Positions 20,037-29,470 of a stretch of DNA of 64,000 nucleotides are shown here, piece after piece. Numbering within the stretch: the first letter of the stretch is position 1; each line of letters begins with the position of its first letter. Under the pieces are notes generated by a model. It was not told where the DNA came from, did no database searches, and worked only from the letters and a program-made list of their open reading frames with translations. The stretch comes from Vibrio tubiashii (lineage in GTDB: Bacteria > Pseudomonadota > Gammaproteobacteria > Enterobacterales > Vibrionaceae): NCBI RefSeq assembly GCF_028551255.1, contig NZ_CP117029.1, positions 558,001-622,000 of the forward strand. The letters run 5' to 3'. The position numbers and the translations under genes were made by a program.

Positions 20037-21023
20037 ATGGGACCGTTATGGTTAGACGTAGCAGGCTGTGAATTGACTGCGGAAGATAAAGAGATTCTTG
20101 AGCACCCAACGGTGGGGGGCGTGATCTTATTTGCCCGCAACTATCATGACAGCGAGCAGCTACTGGCTTTGAACAAATCGATTCGTCAAGCGGCTAAGCG
20201 CCCAATTCTGATTGGTGTTGACCAAGAAGGAGGCCGCGTTCAGCGCTTTAAAGAAGGTTTCTCACTGATTCCGGCTGCTCAAAGATATGCTCAGTTTGAT
20301 AATGGCGAGCAACTTGCTGAGCAAGGTGGTTGGTTGATGGCAGCAGAGTTGGTTGCCCATGATATTGATCTGAGCTTTGCGCCTGTTCTTGATAAAGGTT
20401 TTGATTGTAAAGCGATTGGTAGCCGTGCGTTTGGTGATGATGTTGATACCATAATCCGCCACAGTTTGGCTTACATGAAAGGGATGAAAGCGGTTGGAAT
20501 GTCAACGACGGGTAAGCATTTCCCTGGACATGGCGGCGTTGTGGCGGATTCACACTTAGAAACGCCATTCGACAGCCGAGACACTATCTTTGAACAAGAT
20601 ATGGCGATTTTTAAAGCCCAGATTGAATCGGGAATTTTAGACGCAATGATGCCGGCGCATGTTGTTTTCCCACACTATGATGATCAGCCTGCAAGTGGAT
20701 CTGACTATTGGCTTAAACAGATACTGCGTGAAAAGCTAGGCTTTAAAGGCATTATTTTCTCCGATGATCTGACAATGGAAGGTGCATCTATCATGGGCGG
20801 CCCAGCAGAGCGCTCACATCAGGCATTGGTGGCTGGGTGCGATATGATTTTGGTGTGTAATAAACGTGACGCTCAGGTGGAAGTGCTAGACAATCTGCCT
20901 GTTATGGAAACCCCTCAAGCAAGTCGCTTATTGAAAACACAGAGCTTTAGCTTGTCTGAGCTACATAGCAGTGAACAATGGAAACAGGCTTCTGAGGCCA
21001 TGAAGCGTATCGTTGACGCTTAA
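20037..21023 (+). CDS. nagZ: Beta-N-acetylhexosaminidase NagZ
   Basis: NagZ (328 residues, GH3 family, cytoplasmic) removes GlcNAc from GlcNAc-anhydroMurNAc-peptides during cell-wall recycling. The signature K160-H-F-P-G-H-G-G followed by D171-S-H173 is the acid/base His-Asp dyad of Nag[13 protein letters not shown] (60-71) and the nucleophile segment [11 protein letters not shown] are also present. It lies 9 bp after the MurR-type gene, which places the first recycling enzyme under the same promoter as the regulator. Confidence 0.97.
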   Translation: MGPLWLDVAGCELTAEDKEILEHPTVGGVILFARNYHDSEQLLALNKSIRQAAKRPILIGVDQEGGRVQRFKEGFSLIPAAQRYAQFDNGEQLAEQGGWLMAAELVAHDIDLSFAPVLDKGFDCKAIGSRAFGDDVDTIIRHSLAYMKGMKAVGMSTTGKHFPGHGGVVADSHLETPFDSRDTIFEQDMAIFKAQIESGILDAMMPAHVVFPHYDDQPASGSDYWLKQILREKLGFKGIIFSDDLTMEGASIMGGPAERSHQALVAGCDMILVCNKRDAQVEVLDNLPVMETPQASRLLKTQSFSLSELHSSEQWKQASEAMKRIVDA

Positions 21024-21043
21024 TCTCGTCGACTCACTCAACG

Positions 21044-21068
21044 AGCCGCACATCACGTGCGGCTTTTT
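21044..21068 (+). terminator. Terminator after nagZ
   Basis: AGCCGCAC and GTGCGGCT pair around ATCAC and are followed by TTTTTGTT. Confidence 0.88.
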
Positions 21069-21072
21069 GTTA

Positions 21073-21792
21073 TTAGTGAAAACCCAGCATCTCTTTTAAA
21101 GTCTTCAAGTAACGTCGACTCACCGGAAGTGGATGGTCACTGACGGTAATAATTTCTGCTAGGCCATTTTCGAGTAGTTTTATCTCTTTGATTGCTTTGA
21201 TGTTAACCAAAAACTGGCGGTGGCAGCGAACCAAAGGCGTTTTTTCTTCAAGTACTTTTAACGTCAGCTGAGATGTGGCTTTCTGTTCATGGGTTTGAAC
21301 ATGGACGCCACTGATATCACTGTAGGCAAACTCAACGTCTTGGGTCGGAATAATGACGATGCGGTTTAAGCCAATACATGGCACTTGATCTAAGCTCTGA
21401 GGGGCAATGGCGGCAAATTGATGGGTGTCGGTTTGTTTTGATTTGAGTAACCTCTTGACGGTTTTCTCCAAGCGACAGGTATCAACAGGTTTTAGCAAGT
21501 AATCAAAGGCATTATCTTCAAATGCTTGGACAGCAAACTCATCATAAGCGGTGACAAACACCACGTTAGGCATAGTTTCAGGGTCAAGCATCGCTAACAG
21601 CTCAATCCCAGTAATCTGCGGCATTTGGATATCAAGAAACACCACGTCAGGCTTGAGTTGATTGATTTTCTTCAGCCCTTCAATCGCATTGCTGGCTTGA
21701 TCTATCACTTCAATGTGACCCGTTTCTTCGAGTAGCTCGGTCAGTTCTTCGCGAGCAAAAAGTTCGTCATCTATGACTAATGCCGAAAGCAT
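21073..21792 (-). CDS. btsR: BtsR-type LytTR response regulator
   Basis: This 239-residue regulator has a receiver domain with acidic pocket D8/D9, phospho-acceptor D54 (VVFLDIQMP), T81 and K101, and a C-terminal LytTR DNA-binding domain (about 140-239) with VRCHRQFLVNIKAIKEI and LPVSRRYLKTLKEML. It matches E. coli BtsR (YehT, 239 residues) in length and layout. LytTR proteins bind direct repeats about two helical turns apart, as found at 13916-14003. Its start is 10 bp after the stop of the upstream kinase gene. Confidence 0.9.
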   Translation of the reverse strand: MLSALVIDDELFAREELTELLEETGHIEVIDQASNAIEGLKKINQLKPDVVFLDIQMPQITGIELLAMLDPETMPNVVFVTAYDEFAVQAFEDNAFDYLLKPVDTCRLEKTVKRLLKSKQTDTHQFAAIAPQSLDQVPCIGLNRIVIIPTQDVEFAYSDISGVHVQTHEQKATSQLTLKVLEEKTPLVRCHRQFLVNIKAIKEIKLLENGLAEIITVSDHPLPVSRRYLKTLKEMLGFH

Positions 21793-21801
21793 GTTGATAC
21801 C

Positions 21802-23478
21802 TTAGTACATGTTCTTATTTGGGATGATAAAGCTCATCCGAGTAAAATGGTTAGGCTCGACTTCAATATTGAGAGCTGAAGCGCGACCAAATTTATTGCT
21901 CAGCCGTTTGTCGACAATCTGCATCCCCAGGCCTGCATGGTCATCAGCTGGTGGCGTGTAACTGCCAGCATTGTCTTCCACCACGACTTGGAATCCCGCC
22001 TTACTTGTTTGACTGTAGATGTGAATCTTACCGCCTTCCAGAAGATTAGAGATACCGTGTTTAATGGCGTTCTCAACTAACGGCTGTAGGGTAAAGGTCG
22101 GTACTTTTCGAGTTAACAGCGCTTCATCAATATCGATCGTCACTTCTAAGCGGTCGGTAAAACGCGCCTTCTCTATCGTGAGGTAGGCATTTACGTGAGC
22201 GAGTTCTTCTTTCAGCGTGACCGTTTCAATATCTTGCTTCAAGTTGCTACGAAAGAACTGAGAAAGGTGCTGAATTAGCTCCCGAGCTTTAGGTGGATCG
22301 CGCCTGATAACGGCACTGATAGTATTGAGCGCATTGAAGAGGAAATGTGGATTTACCTGAGCGTGCAGCAGTTTGATTTCGGCTTGAGATAATAGCGTTT
22401 GTTTTTGCTGATAATCACCAAACAAGATTTGGCTCGAAAGCAGTTGCGCTATCCCTTCCGCCATCGACATATTGATGGTGGAAAATAACTTACGCTTGGG
22501 CTCATAGAGCTTAATGGTGCCGATGACCTTGTCGCCTGCGCGAAGAGGAATGATCAGCGCTGAGCCTAGCTTACAATCTGCCGAGATCGAACATTGATAC
22601 GGTTTTTCTGCCCCGTCTAGGTAGATGATGTCATCTTGTTGAATTGCATCCAAGGTGCTTTGTGAAGAGATAGGGGTATTGGGTTTGTGGTGATCATCAC
22701 CAATACCAACAAAGGCAAGAATCTTTTCATCATCGGTAATCGATACCGCACCGACATTGGTCTCTTCATAGACAATACGGGCAATCTTCTCAGCATTCTG
22801 CACATTGAAGCCAGAGGCCAAAATACCAACAGATCGCTCCGCAATGTTTAGCGCGCGGCGAGAAAAGGTTGCCGAGTATTCTTCGAAGATGGTTTTCCTG
22901 TCCTGCAAAATACTCATAAATAGCGCAGCGCCTACCGAGTTAGCGATGATCATTGGCGCCGCAATCGCAGAAACCAGGGAATAAGCTTGATCAAAGGGTT
23001 TGGCGACGATCAAGATGATCAGCATCTGGACAATTTCAGCGACAAGAGTAATGGCGAACACGACACTTGGGTTGAACAGTTGGTCAGATTTGTTCTTACG
23101 CACAAAGTAGATATGGAACAATCCGCCAATCAGTCCTTCTGCTGTGGTCGAGATTGCGCAGGCGAGATCGGTAAATCCACCTAGAGTATAGCGGTGGAGA
23201 CCACCGGTTAGCCCGACAAAGAAACCAACGACCGGACCACCAAACAGTCCTCCCATCACTGCGCCAATCGCACGCGTATTGGCAATCGCATCATTAATCT
23301 GCAAACCAAAGTAGGTTCCCATGATACAAAATAGCGAAAACAGCACATAGACGCTCAGTTTGTGACTAAGACGGTTAGAGATATTAAGCAGAGGCAAAAA
23401 GATAGGCGTCTTGCTTAGCATATAAGCTAAAACCAAATAGACACACATTTGCTGAAGAAGAGAGAGGATTAGATCCAT
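21802..23478 (-). CDS. btsS: BtsS-type LytS-family histidine kinase, pyruvate sensor
   Basis: This 558-residue sensor kinase carries an N-terminal 5TM-LYT membrane domain (about 1-195), a GAF domain (about 215-350), a HisKA_5 domain with NPHFLFN and phospho-acceptor H378, and an ATPase domain with LVENAIKHGI. E. coli BtsS has 561 residues. With a constant offset of three, R69, R96, C107 and S110 line up with Arg72, Arg99, Cys110 and Ser113, the residues reported as needed for pyruvate binding in E. coli BtsS. The gene lies directly upstream of btsR. Confidence 0.9.
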   Translation of the reverse strand: MDLILSLLQQMCVYLVLAYMLSKTPIFLPLLNISNRLSHKLSVYVLFSLFCIMGTYFGLQINDAIANTRAIGAVMGGLFGGPVVGFFVGLTGGLHRYTLGGFTDLACAISTTAEGLIGGLFHIYFVRKNKSDQLFNPSVVFAITLVAEIVQMLIILIVAKPFDQAYSLVSAIAAPMIIANSVGAALFMSILQDRKTIFEEYSATFSRRALNIAERSVGILASGFNVQNAEKIARIVYEETNVGAVSITDDEKILAFVGIGDDHHKPNTPISSQSTLDAIQQDDIIYLDGAEKPYQCSISADCKLGSALIIPLRAGDKVIGTIKLYEPKRKLFSTINMSMAEGIAQLLSSQILFGDYQQKQTLLSQAEIKLLHAQVNPHFLFNALNTISAVIRRDPPKARELIQHLSQFFRSNLKQDIETVTLKEELAHVNAYLTIEKARFTDRLEVTIDIDEALLTRKVPTFTLQPLVENAIKHGISNLLEGGKIHIYSQTSKAGFQVVVEDNAGSYTPPADDHAGLGMQIVDKRLSNKFGRASALNIEVEPNHFTRMSFIIPNKNMY

Positions 23479-23579
23479 AACGAGTCAATTAGCGGGATTT
23501 AGGCTTATTTTAGTTAAGAATCCTTCTAGAAAACATGCTTATCTCATACTTTGACAATAAAGAGAGTTAAAAAACAAGA

Positions 23580-23619
23580 TGTAAATTAATTTTTACGTAT
23601 GTGTTTTTTCATATTTACA
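23580..23619. promoter_or_regulatory. Two tandem TyrR boxes upstream of aroF
   Basis: TGTAAA-N6-TTTACG (23580-23597) and TGTTTT-N6-TTTACA (23602-23619) both fit the TyrR box TGTAAA-N6-TTTACA, and the starts are 22 bp apart. This gives the two-turn phasing expected for cooperative TyrR binding. Confidence 0.8.
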
Positions 23620-23687
23620 CCTTGAAATCTATATTCAGCCTGTTATTTTATGCTTATTCCAACCTAGTAAATACGGATATAGCTAGG

Positions 23688-23705
23688 TGTAAAAAATAAT
23701 ATACA
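23688..23705. promoter_or_regulatory. Third TyrR box, close to the aroF start codon
   Basis: TGTAAA-N6-TATACA differs from the consensus at one base. It ends 10 bp before the aroF ATG and so overlaps the 5' leader. Confidence 0.65.
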
Positions 23706-23715
23706 GGTTAGAGTT

Positions 23716-24789
23716 ATGCAGAAAAGTGAATTGAGCAATATTAACATTAGTGATGAACAAGTTCTTATTACACCTGAAGAGCTAAAGGCGAAACTACCTT
23801 TGAGCGACAACGCTCGACGTTTTATCCAAGAGTCTCGTCAAACCATTGCTGATATCATCCATAAGAAAGATCACCGCTTACTTGTTGTATGTGGTCCATG
23901 TTCAATTCACGATGTTGATGCTGCAAAGGAATATGCTAAGCGTCTAAAAGTACTCTCAGAACAACTGAGTGAGCAACTGTATATTGTTATGCGTGTTTAC
24001 TTCGAAAAACCTCGTACTACTGTCGGCTGGAAAGGCCTGATTAATGACCCTCATCTAGATGGCTCATTCGATATCGAGCATGGTCTGCATGTTGGCCGTG
24101 AACTGTTAGTAGAACTCGCTGAAATGGAGATTCCACTTGCGACGGAAGCGCTTGACCCAATTAGCCCACAATACCTAGCGGATACCTTTAGCTGGGCTGC
24201 AATTGGCGCTCGCACCACGGAATCACAGACACACCGTGAAATGGCGAGTGGTCTTTCAATGCCAATCGGCTTTAAAAATGGTACTGATGGCAGCTTAGCA
24301 ACGGCAATCAATGCGATGCAGGCAGCTTCTTCAAGCCACCGTTTCATGGGTATCAACCGTGAAGGCCAAGTCGCTCTACTGACGACTCAAGGTAACCCAA
24401 ACGGCCACGTTATCCTGCGCGGCGGTAAGCAGACTAACTACGATTCTGTTTCTGTCACTGAGTGTGAGCAAGATATGGCTAAGCACGGCTTAGAAGCGTC
24501 ACTGATGGTTGACTGTAGCCATGCAAACTCGCGTAAAGATTTCCGTCGTCAGCCGCTTGTAGCTGAAGATGTGATCCATCAGATTCGCGAAGGCAACAAG
24601 TCTATTATCGGCTTGATGATTGAAAGCCATATCAATGAAGGCAATCAATCTTCAGATATTCCTCTCAATGAAATGCAATATGGCGTATCTATCACCGATG
24701 CGTGTATCAATTGGGATACAACTGAGGCACTATTACGTCATGCACATGAAGAGCTAGTCCCTTTCCTAGAAGACCGCTTGAAAGGGTAA
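23716..24789 (+). CDS. aroF: DAHP synthase, Tyr-sensitive type (AroF)
   Basis: This 357-residue class I-alpha DAHP synthase catalyses the first step of the shikimate pathway from PEP and erythrose-4-phosphate. VVCGPCSIHD holds the metal-binding cysteine. RVYFEKPRTTVGWKGLINDP and VDCSHANSRKDFRRQ are further signatures. The Tyr-sensitive assignment rests on context: it is followed 22 bp later by tyrA and preceded by three TyrR boxes, as for E. coli aroF-tyrA. Confidence 0.93.
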   Translation: MQKSELSNINISDEQVLITPEELKAKLPLSDNARRFIQESRQTIADIIHKKDHRLLVVCGPCSIHDVDAAKEYAKRLKVLSEQLSEQLYIVMRVYFEKPRTTVGWKGLINDPHLDGSFDIEHGLHVGRELLVELAEMEIPLATEALDPISPQYLADTFSWAAIGARTTESQTHREMASGLSMPIGFKNGTDGSLATAINAMQAASSSHRFMGINREGQVALLTTQGNPNGHVILRGGKQTNYDSVSVTECEQDMAKHGLEASLMVDCSHANSRKDFRRQPLVAEDVIHQIREGNKSIIGLMIESHINEGNQSSDIPLNEMQYGVSITDACINWDTTEALLRHAHEELVPFLEDRLKG

Positions 24790-24811
24790 GTAGAGAGCAC
24801 AAGGAATATCA

Positions 24812-25939
24812 ATGGCAGTTGAATTGAATGAATTGCGTGATCAGATAGACGCAGTCGATAAACAAATTCTTGATTTATTATCCCAGCGACTTTCTTTAGT
24901 TGAGAAGGTTGGTGAAGTAAAAAGTGAGCATGGTTTGCCAATCTATGCTCCGGATCGTGAAGCCGCAATGCTGGCTTCGCGTCGTGAAGAAGCCGAGAAA
25001 AAGGGCGTACCGCCTCAGCTGATTGAAGATATTTTGCGCCGTACTATGCGTGAGTCTTATGCGAGCGAGAAGGATTCTGGCTTTAAGTGCCTTAACCCTG
25101 AATTGCGTTCTGTTGTCATCGTTGGTGGTAATGGTCAACTGGGTGGATTGTTTGGTCGCATGTTCACACTGTCTGGCTACGATGTAAAAGTACTTGGCAG
25201 TAAAGATTGGCACCGCGCTGATGAACTGCTAGAGAATGCTGGCATGGTCGTAGTTACCGTGCCAATTCACCTGACTGAAGGTGTGATTGAGAAGTTGGGC
25301 AAACTGCCTGAAGACTGCATCCTGTGTGATTTAACCTCGATAAAATCAAGACCGTTACAAGCGATGCTGAACGTCCATAAAGGGCCTGTTGTTGGTTTGC
25401 ACCCTATGTTCGGTCCAGATGTGCCAAGTTTAGCTAAGCAGGTGATTGTCTACTGTGATGGGCGTGGTGAAGAGCATTATCAATGGTTGTTAAAACAGTT
25501 CTCTATCTGGGGCGCGAGCTTATGCCAGATTGATGCAAGTGAGCATGACCACGGTATGACGTTGATTCAAGCGCTAAGACACTTTACATCGTTTGCTTAC
25601 GGTCTACACCTAAGCCGAGAGAACCCAAATATCGATAAGCTACTGCAGCTTAGTTCACCTATCTACCGTTTGGAGTTGGCAATGGTTGGACGTCTGTTTG
25701 GCCAAGATCCTAATCTATACGGAGACATCATTCTCTCTTCTCAGGAAAACATCGATATGATTAAGCGTTTCCATCGCTGTTTTGGTGAAGCGCTAGAGAT
25801 TCTCGATGGCAATGACAAACAAGCATTTGTTGAGAGCTTTGATAGAGTGAGTGACTGGTTTGGTGATTACTCAAAGCAGTTCCTTGATGAGAGCCAGAAC
25901 TTGTTAAAACAAGCCAATGACTCAATCCATCGTGGCTAA
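24812..25939 (+). CDS. tyrA: Bifunctional chorismate mutase / prephenate dehydrogenase (T-protein)
   Basis: TyrA (375 residues) converts chorismate to prephenate and then to 4-hydroxyphenylpyruvate for tyrosine. The N-terminal chorismate mutase domain (1-90) begins [26 protein letters not shown]. The dehydrogenase domain has the NAD-binding motif [18 protein letters not shown] (about 105-122) and [17 protein letters not shown]. It is the second gene of the aroF operon and ends in a strong terminator. Confidence 0.97.
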   Translation: MAVELNELRDQIDAVDKQILDLLSQRLSLVEKVGEVKSEHGLPIYAPDREAAMLASRREEAEKKGVPPQLIEDILRRTMRESYASEKDSGFKCLNPELRSVVIVGGNGQLGGLFGRMFTLSGYDVKVLGSKDWHRADELLENAGMVVVTVPIHLTEGVIEKLGKLPEDCILCDLTSIKSRPLQAMLNVHKGPVVGLHPMFGPDVPSLAKQVIVYCDGRGEEHYQWLLKQFSIWGASLCQIDASEHDHGMTLIQALRHFTSFAYGLHLSRENPNIDKLLQLSSPIYRLELAMVGRLFGQDPNLYGDIILSSQENIDMIKRFHRCFGEALEILDGNDKQAFVESFDRVSDWFGDYSKQFLDESQNLLKQANDSIHRG

Positions 25940-25960
25940 TAAGTCGATAATGAATAGAAA

Positions 25961-25990
25961 AAGAGCGACCAAACGGTCGCTCTTTTGTTT
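25961..25990. terminator. Terminator between tyrA and the M23 peptidase gene
   Basis: AAGAGCGACC and GGTCGCTCTT form a 10-bp stem with an A-rich left flank and TTTTGTTTT on the right. It serves convergent genes. Confidence 0.9.
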
Positions 25991-26001
25991 TCTCTGGAAG
26001 A

Positions 26002-26994
26002 CTATTGCACTGTAAGATTATCGACCTGCGGTTCTTGGTCGTTTTTTACCGTGCTGACTGAACTGTCTTGGTAAGGGTTGTTGGTCAAGTTAACTTGCAG
26101 TCTGACTGTATCATCAATCAGCTTAACCAGTGGCGCCCATTTCACCTTTTTCTCTTTCTCGAACAGATAGTTAAAGTTCTCTGGCGTCCAATCCATTGTG
26201 TATTGCGGATTCAGAGCACGCCCAAGGAAGCGGACTTCGTAATGCAAATGAGGGCCAGTGGAGTTACCTGAGTTACCACAGGTGGCAATCAGATCCCCTT
26301 TACTGACAAACTGTCCGCTACGCACTTTAAACTGATGCAAGTGAGCATAGGAGCTCATAAAACCAAACGAGTGGCGAACGGTTAAGAAGTTGCCAAAGCC
26401 TTTTTTGCTTGGACGGACGGTTTCAATCACGCCATCAGCCGGCGCATAAATCTCTTCACCACGCTTACAGGTAAGATCGATCCCGGTATGAGTATGTCTC
26501 TTACCTGTGATTGGGTTAGTACGACGACCAAAGGAAGACGAAATTCGCTCGTAGTTCATTGGTGTGTCGTTTGGAATTAAGCGAAACATGGTAGCGCGAA
26601 CCGCAGAGTCGACCGCTGCAGCATCAATGCGGTTTTCTAGGCTGACATCATCCGTTAAGGATTCATCTGCAAGACCAAGAACGGATTCCACATCGTAGAC
26701 GCGTTTGCCCAATACATGTATTTGATTGCGCTTATCTTCTAGCTCTTGGGAAAGAGAGTGAGTGGTATCAACCTGTTCCTCATAAAGCACTTCAAGCTCG
26801 CTGAGCTTATCGACCAGCGCATGGTACTTTTGTTGAGTGGTTTGTTCGTGATGCCACTGGTAGTAGCCATAACCAACACCTGAAAAAAGGGTGCCAGCGA
26901 CGACAGCTATAGAAATAAACAGAGTCTTTCTTGAAACATCAAAAGTTTGTACCCCCGATGAATTGGGGATAAAAATGGTAATTTTCTTCGACAT
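26002..26994 (-). CDS. M23 (LytM) peptidase, membrane-anchored, peptidoglycan endopeptidase type
   Basis: This 330-residue protein has a single membrane segment (about 24-45), a coiled-coil-like region (55-100) and a LytM domain (about 150-265). The zinc ligands and active-site histidines are present as H169-x3-D173, H218-L-H220 and H249-L-H251, so it should be catalytically active rather than a degenerate EnvC/NlpD-type activator. It likely cuts cross-links in the periplasm. Its start is 12 bp after the plzA stop, so the two may be co-transcribed. I do not assign a gene name. Confidence 0.88.
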   Translation of the reverse strand: MSKKITIFIPNSSGVQTFDVSRKTLFISIAVVAGTLFSGVGYGYYQWHHEQTTQQKYHALVDKLSELEVLYEEQVDTTHSLSQELEDKRNQIHVLGKRVYDVESVLGLADESLTDDVSLENRIDAAAVDSAVRATMFRLIPNDTPMNYERISSSFGRRTNPITGKRHTHTGIDLTCKRGEEIYAPADGVIETVRPSKKGFGNFLTVRHSFGFMSSYAHLHQFKVRSGQFVSKGDLIATCGNSGNSTGPHLHYEVRFLGRALNPQYTMDWTPENFNYLFEKEKKVKWAPLVKLIDDTVRLQVNLTNNPYQDSSVSTVKNDQEPQVDNLTVQ

Positions 26995-27006
26995 AAACTA
27001 GTTAGT

Positions 27007-27378
27007 TTAGGTGTATTCACCTAAATCAGAGAGGTGTTCGATATCCCTATGTAACAGGTCATCATCACCTACATTTAATTCAACTAATCGCTTCAAATGT
27101 CCGATACTCTCAATATCAATATGATCAATGCTGACACGAATCACATTGTTATTAAGCCCAACGATATTTCCTACAAGTTGGATCGTGACATCACTTCCTG
27201 CAAGCGAAAATTCAACATCTACTTGTTTATCTGTGTCGAGCTGGTCTGACTGTTCGCTGGTGGCTAGAAGTCCATGTAGCGATAAATCACACACTAAGGC
27301 AGTCACCTCGGTGGATTCTTGAGTCAGTGTAGCTTGAGTTTGATAAACAATGCGCGAAAAACGACGACGTTCGATCAT
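27007..27378 (-). CDS. plzA: PilZ-domain c-di-GMP effector (PlzA by synteny)
   Basis: This 123-residue single-domain PilZ protein starts at 27378, where AGAGAGAAG precedes the ATG; the longer frame to 27399 would include that site. The c-di-GMP signature is intact: RRFSR (R5 to R9) fits RxxxR and D31-L-S-L-H-G fits D/NxSxxG. V. cholerae PlzA (VC0697) occupies the same place near tyrA and ettA, hence the name. Binding is predicted from the motif; the downstream target is not visible. Confidence 0.82.
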   Translation of the reverse strand: MIERRRFSRIVYQTQATLTQESTEVTALVCDLSLHGLLATSEQSDQLDTDKQVDVEFSLAGSDVTIQLVGNIVGLNNNVIRVSIDHIDIESIGHLKRLVELNVGDDDLLHRDIEHLSDLGEYT

Positions 27379-27494
27379 AATCTTCTCTCTATATTTCAAC
27401 TCGTAAGAGTAACAAAACTAAAGTGGCTACTATGCGCGGTTGTTCGCATTCTTCGCTTTAATCAATACCAGAAGTTATCCGTATTGTGAGCTAT

Positions 27495-27525
27495 ATAATA
27501 AAGGCCGCTAATATTAGCGGCCTTT
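27495..27525 (-). terminator. Terminator after ettA
   Basis: A perfect 26-bp palindrome (27500-27525, half-site AAAGGCCGCTAAT) is followed on the minus strand by TTTATTATA. The T-run is imperfect but the stem is very strong. Confidence 0.75.
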
Positions 27526-27544
27526 GCACAAATTTCAAGCGTAT

Positions 27545-29212
27545 TTACTTAGCAATACGTTTGTACTTGATGCGATGCGGTTCCGCTGCTTCAGGACCAA
27601 GGGTCTTCTTCAGCCACTCCATGTATTCAGTATAGTTACCTTCGTAGAAGTTAACCTGACCTTCATCGCGGTAGTCGATGATGTGCGTAGCGATACGGTC
27701 TAGGAACCAACGGTCGTGCGAGATAACCATGGCACAGCCAGGGAACTCAAGAAGTGCTTCTTCTAGTGCACGTAGCGTTTCAACGTCAAGGTCGTTGGTT
27801 GGTTCGTCGAGTAGTAGTACGTTACCGCCAGCCTTAAGCAGCTTAGCAAGGTGTACACGGTTACGCTCACCACCAGAAAGCTCACCAATGATCTTCTGCT
27901 GATCTGAGCCTTTGAAGTTAAAGCGTGAACAGTAGGCACGAGCCGGAATTTCGAAGTTGTTGATCTTGATGATGTCAGCGCCTTCAGAAATCTCTTGGTA
28001 AACCGTTTTTGAATCATCCATAGAGTCACGGAACTGGTCAACAGACGCAAGTTTAACCGTGTCACCCATCTCAATGGTACCTGAGTCTGGCTGCTCAGTG
28101 CCGCTTAGCATCTTAAACAGAGTCGACTTACCTGCACCGTTGGCACCGATGATACCCACGATTGCACCTTTAGGCATGCTAAATGATAGGTCATCAATCA
28201 GAACGCGGCCGTCAAAAGACTTAGATAGGTTATTTACTTCGATAACCTTATCGCCTAGACGCTCACCTGGCGGGATGAAGAGTTCGTTGGTTTCGTTACG
28301 CTTCTGACGATCACCGCTTTGCAGTTCTTCAAAGCGAGCCATACGTGCTTTAGATTTAGACTGACGGCCTTTAGGGTTTTGACGAACCCACTCAAGTTCT
28401 TTCTCAATCGTTTTCTGGCGCGCTTTCTCTTGAGAGGCTTCTTGTTGTAGACGAGCATCTTTTTGCTCTAGCCAAGAAGTGTAGTTACCTTGCCATGGGA
28501 TACCTTCACCACGGTCAAGTTCAAGAATCCAACCAGCTGCGTTGTCTAGGAAGTAACGGTCGTGGGTGATTGCCACAACAGTACCTGTGTAATCTACTAG
28601 GAAACGCTCCAACCAAGCAACAGACTCTGCGTCAAGGTGGTTGGTCGGTTCGTCGAGTAGTAGCATGTCTGGCTTCGAAAGAAGTAGGCGACAGATGGCG
28701 ACACGGCGACGCTCACCACCAGATAGGTGCTCAATCTTCTGATCCCATTCAGGAAGGCGAAGTGCATCAGCAGCACGCTCTAGAGCATTCTCTAAGTTGT
28801 GACCTTCTTTCGCTTGGATTAGCGCTTCAAGTTCACCTTGCTCTTTTGCTAGCGCATCGAAGTCAGCATCTGGTTCTGCGTAAGCTGCGTATACTTCGTC
28901 AAGACGCTTCATCGCACCTGCAACATCGGATACCGCTTCTTCAACGATTTCACGTACCGTTTTAGATTCGTCCAGTACTGGTTCCTGTGGTAGGTAACCC
29001 ACATTAAGACCTGGTTGTGGACGCGCTTCACCATCAATATCAGTATCAATGCCAGCCATGATGCGTAGTAGGGTAGATTTACCTGCACCGTTTAGACCCA
29101 AAACACCGATTTTTGCGCCAGGGAAGAAGCTTAGAGAGATGTCTTTAAGAATTTGTCGTTTTGGTGGCACAATTTTGCTCACTCGCGACATGGTATATAC
29201 GTATTCAGCCAT
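27545..29212 (-). CDS. ettA: Energy-dependent translational throttle protein EttA (ABC-F)
   Basis: This 555-residue ABC-F ATPase has no membrane domain. There are two Walker A motifs (GLNGAGKST and GANGAGKST), two LSGGE signatures and two LLLDEPTN Walker B motifs, joined by a linker with the arm rich in Lys and Arg (QKARQKTIEKELEWVRQNPKGRQSKSKARM region). EttA binds the ribosomal E site and restrains elongation when energy is low. Length equals that of E. coli EttA. It is divergent from slt, as in E. coli. Confidence 0.97.
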   Translation of the reverse strand: MAEYVYTMSRVSKIVPPKRQILKDISLSFFPGAKIGVLGLNGAGKSTLLRIMAGIDTDIDGEARPQPGLNVGYLPQEPVLDESKTVREIVEEAVSDVAGAMKRLDEVYAAYAEPDADFDALAKEQGELEALIQAKEGHNLENALERAADALRLPEWDQKIEHLSGGERRRVAICRLLLSKPDMLLLDEPTNHLDAESVAWLERFLVDYTGTVVAITHDRYFLDNAAGWILELDRGEGIPWQGNYTSWLEQKDARLQQEASQEKARQKTIEKELEWVRQNPKGRQSKSKARMARFEELQSGDRQKRNETNELFIPPGERLGDKVIEVNNLSKSFDGRVLIDDLSFSMPKGAIVGIIGANGAGKSTLFKMLSGTEQPDSGTIEMGDTVKLASVDQFRDSMDDSKTVYQEISEGADIIKINNFEIPARAYCSRFNFKGSDQQKIIGELSGGERNRVHLAKLLKAGGNVLLLDEPTNDLDVETLRALEEALLEFPGCAMVISHDRWFLDRIATHIIDYRDEGQVNFYEGNYTEYMEWLKKTLGPEAAEPHRIKYKRIAK

Positions 29213-29470
29213 TGCCGATCGTTCCTAAATAGTCAATTCACGTAAAAGGTTATTTTATACTAACCGAGCTCAGTTTGTTACCAGAGAAAGCAAGACACTG
29301 AAATAGATTCTCTTTGCTGATGAATTACTAATCAACAATTTGCCCAAAGCAAGCTGAATGTCACAGTTGTGTGAATTTATTATTATTTACATCTACGCCC
29401 TTTACAGCGCTGATTACAATAAGCATTAATAGGGAACACCATAGATTTCTAATCTCAGGATGAGACTCTC

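Noticed and set aside
28570..28965. 131-codon plus-strand frame inside ettA
   Set aside because: It overlaps the ABC domains of ettA and has a low-complexity, His/Gln/Leu-rich translation typical of a shadow.
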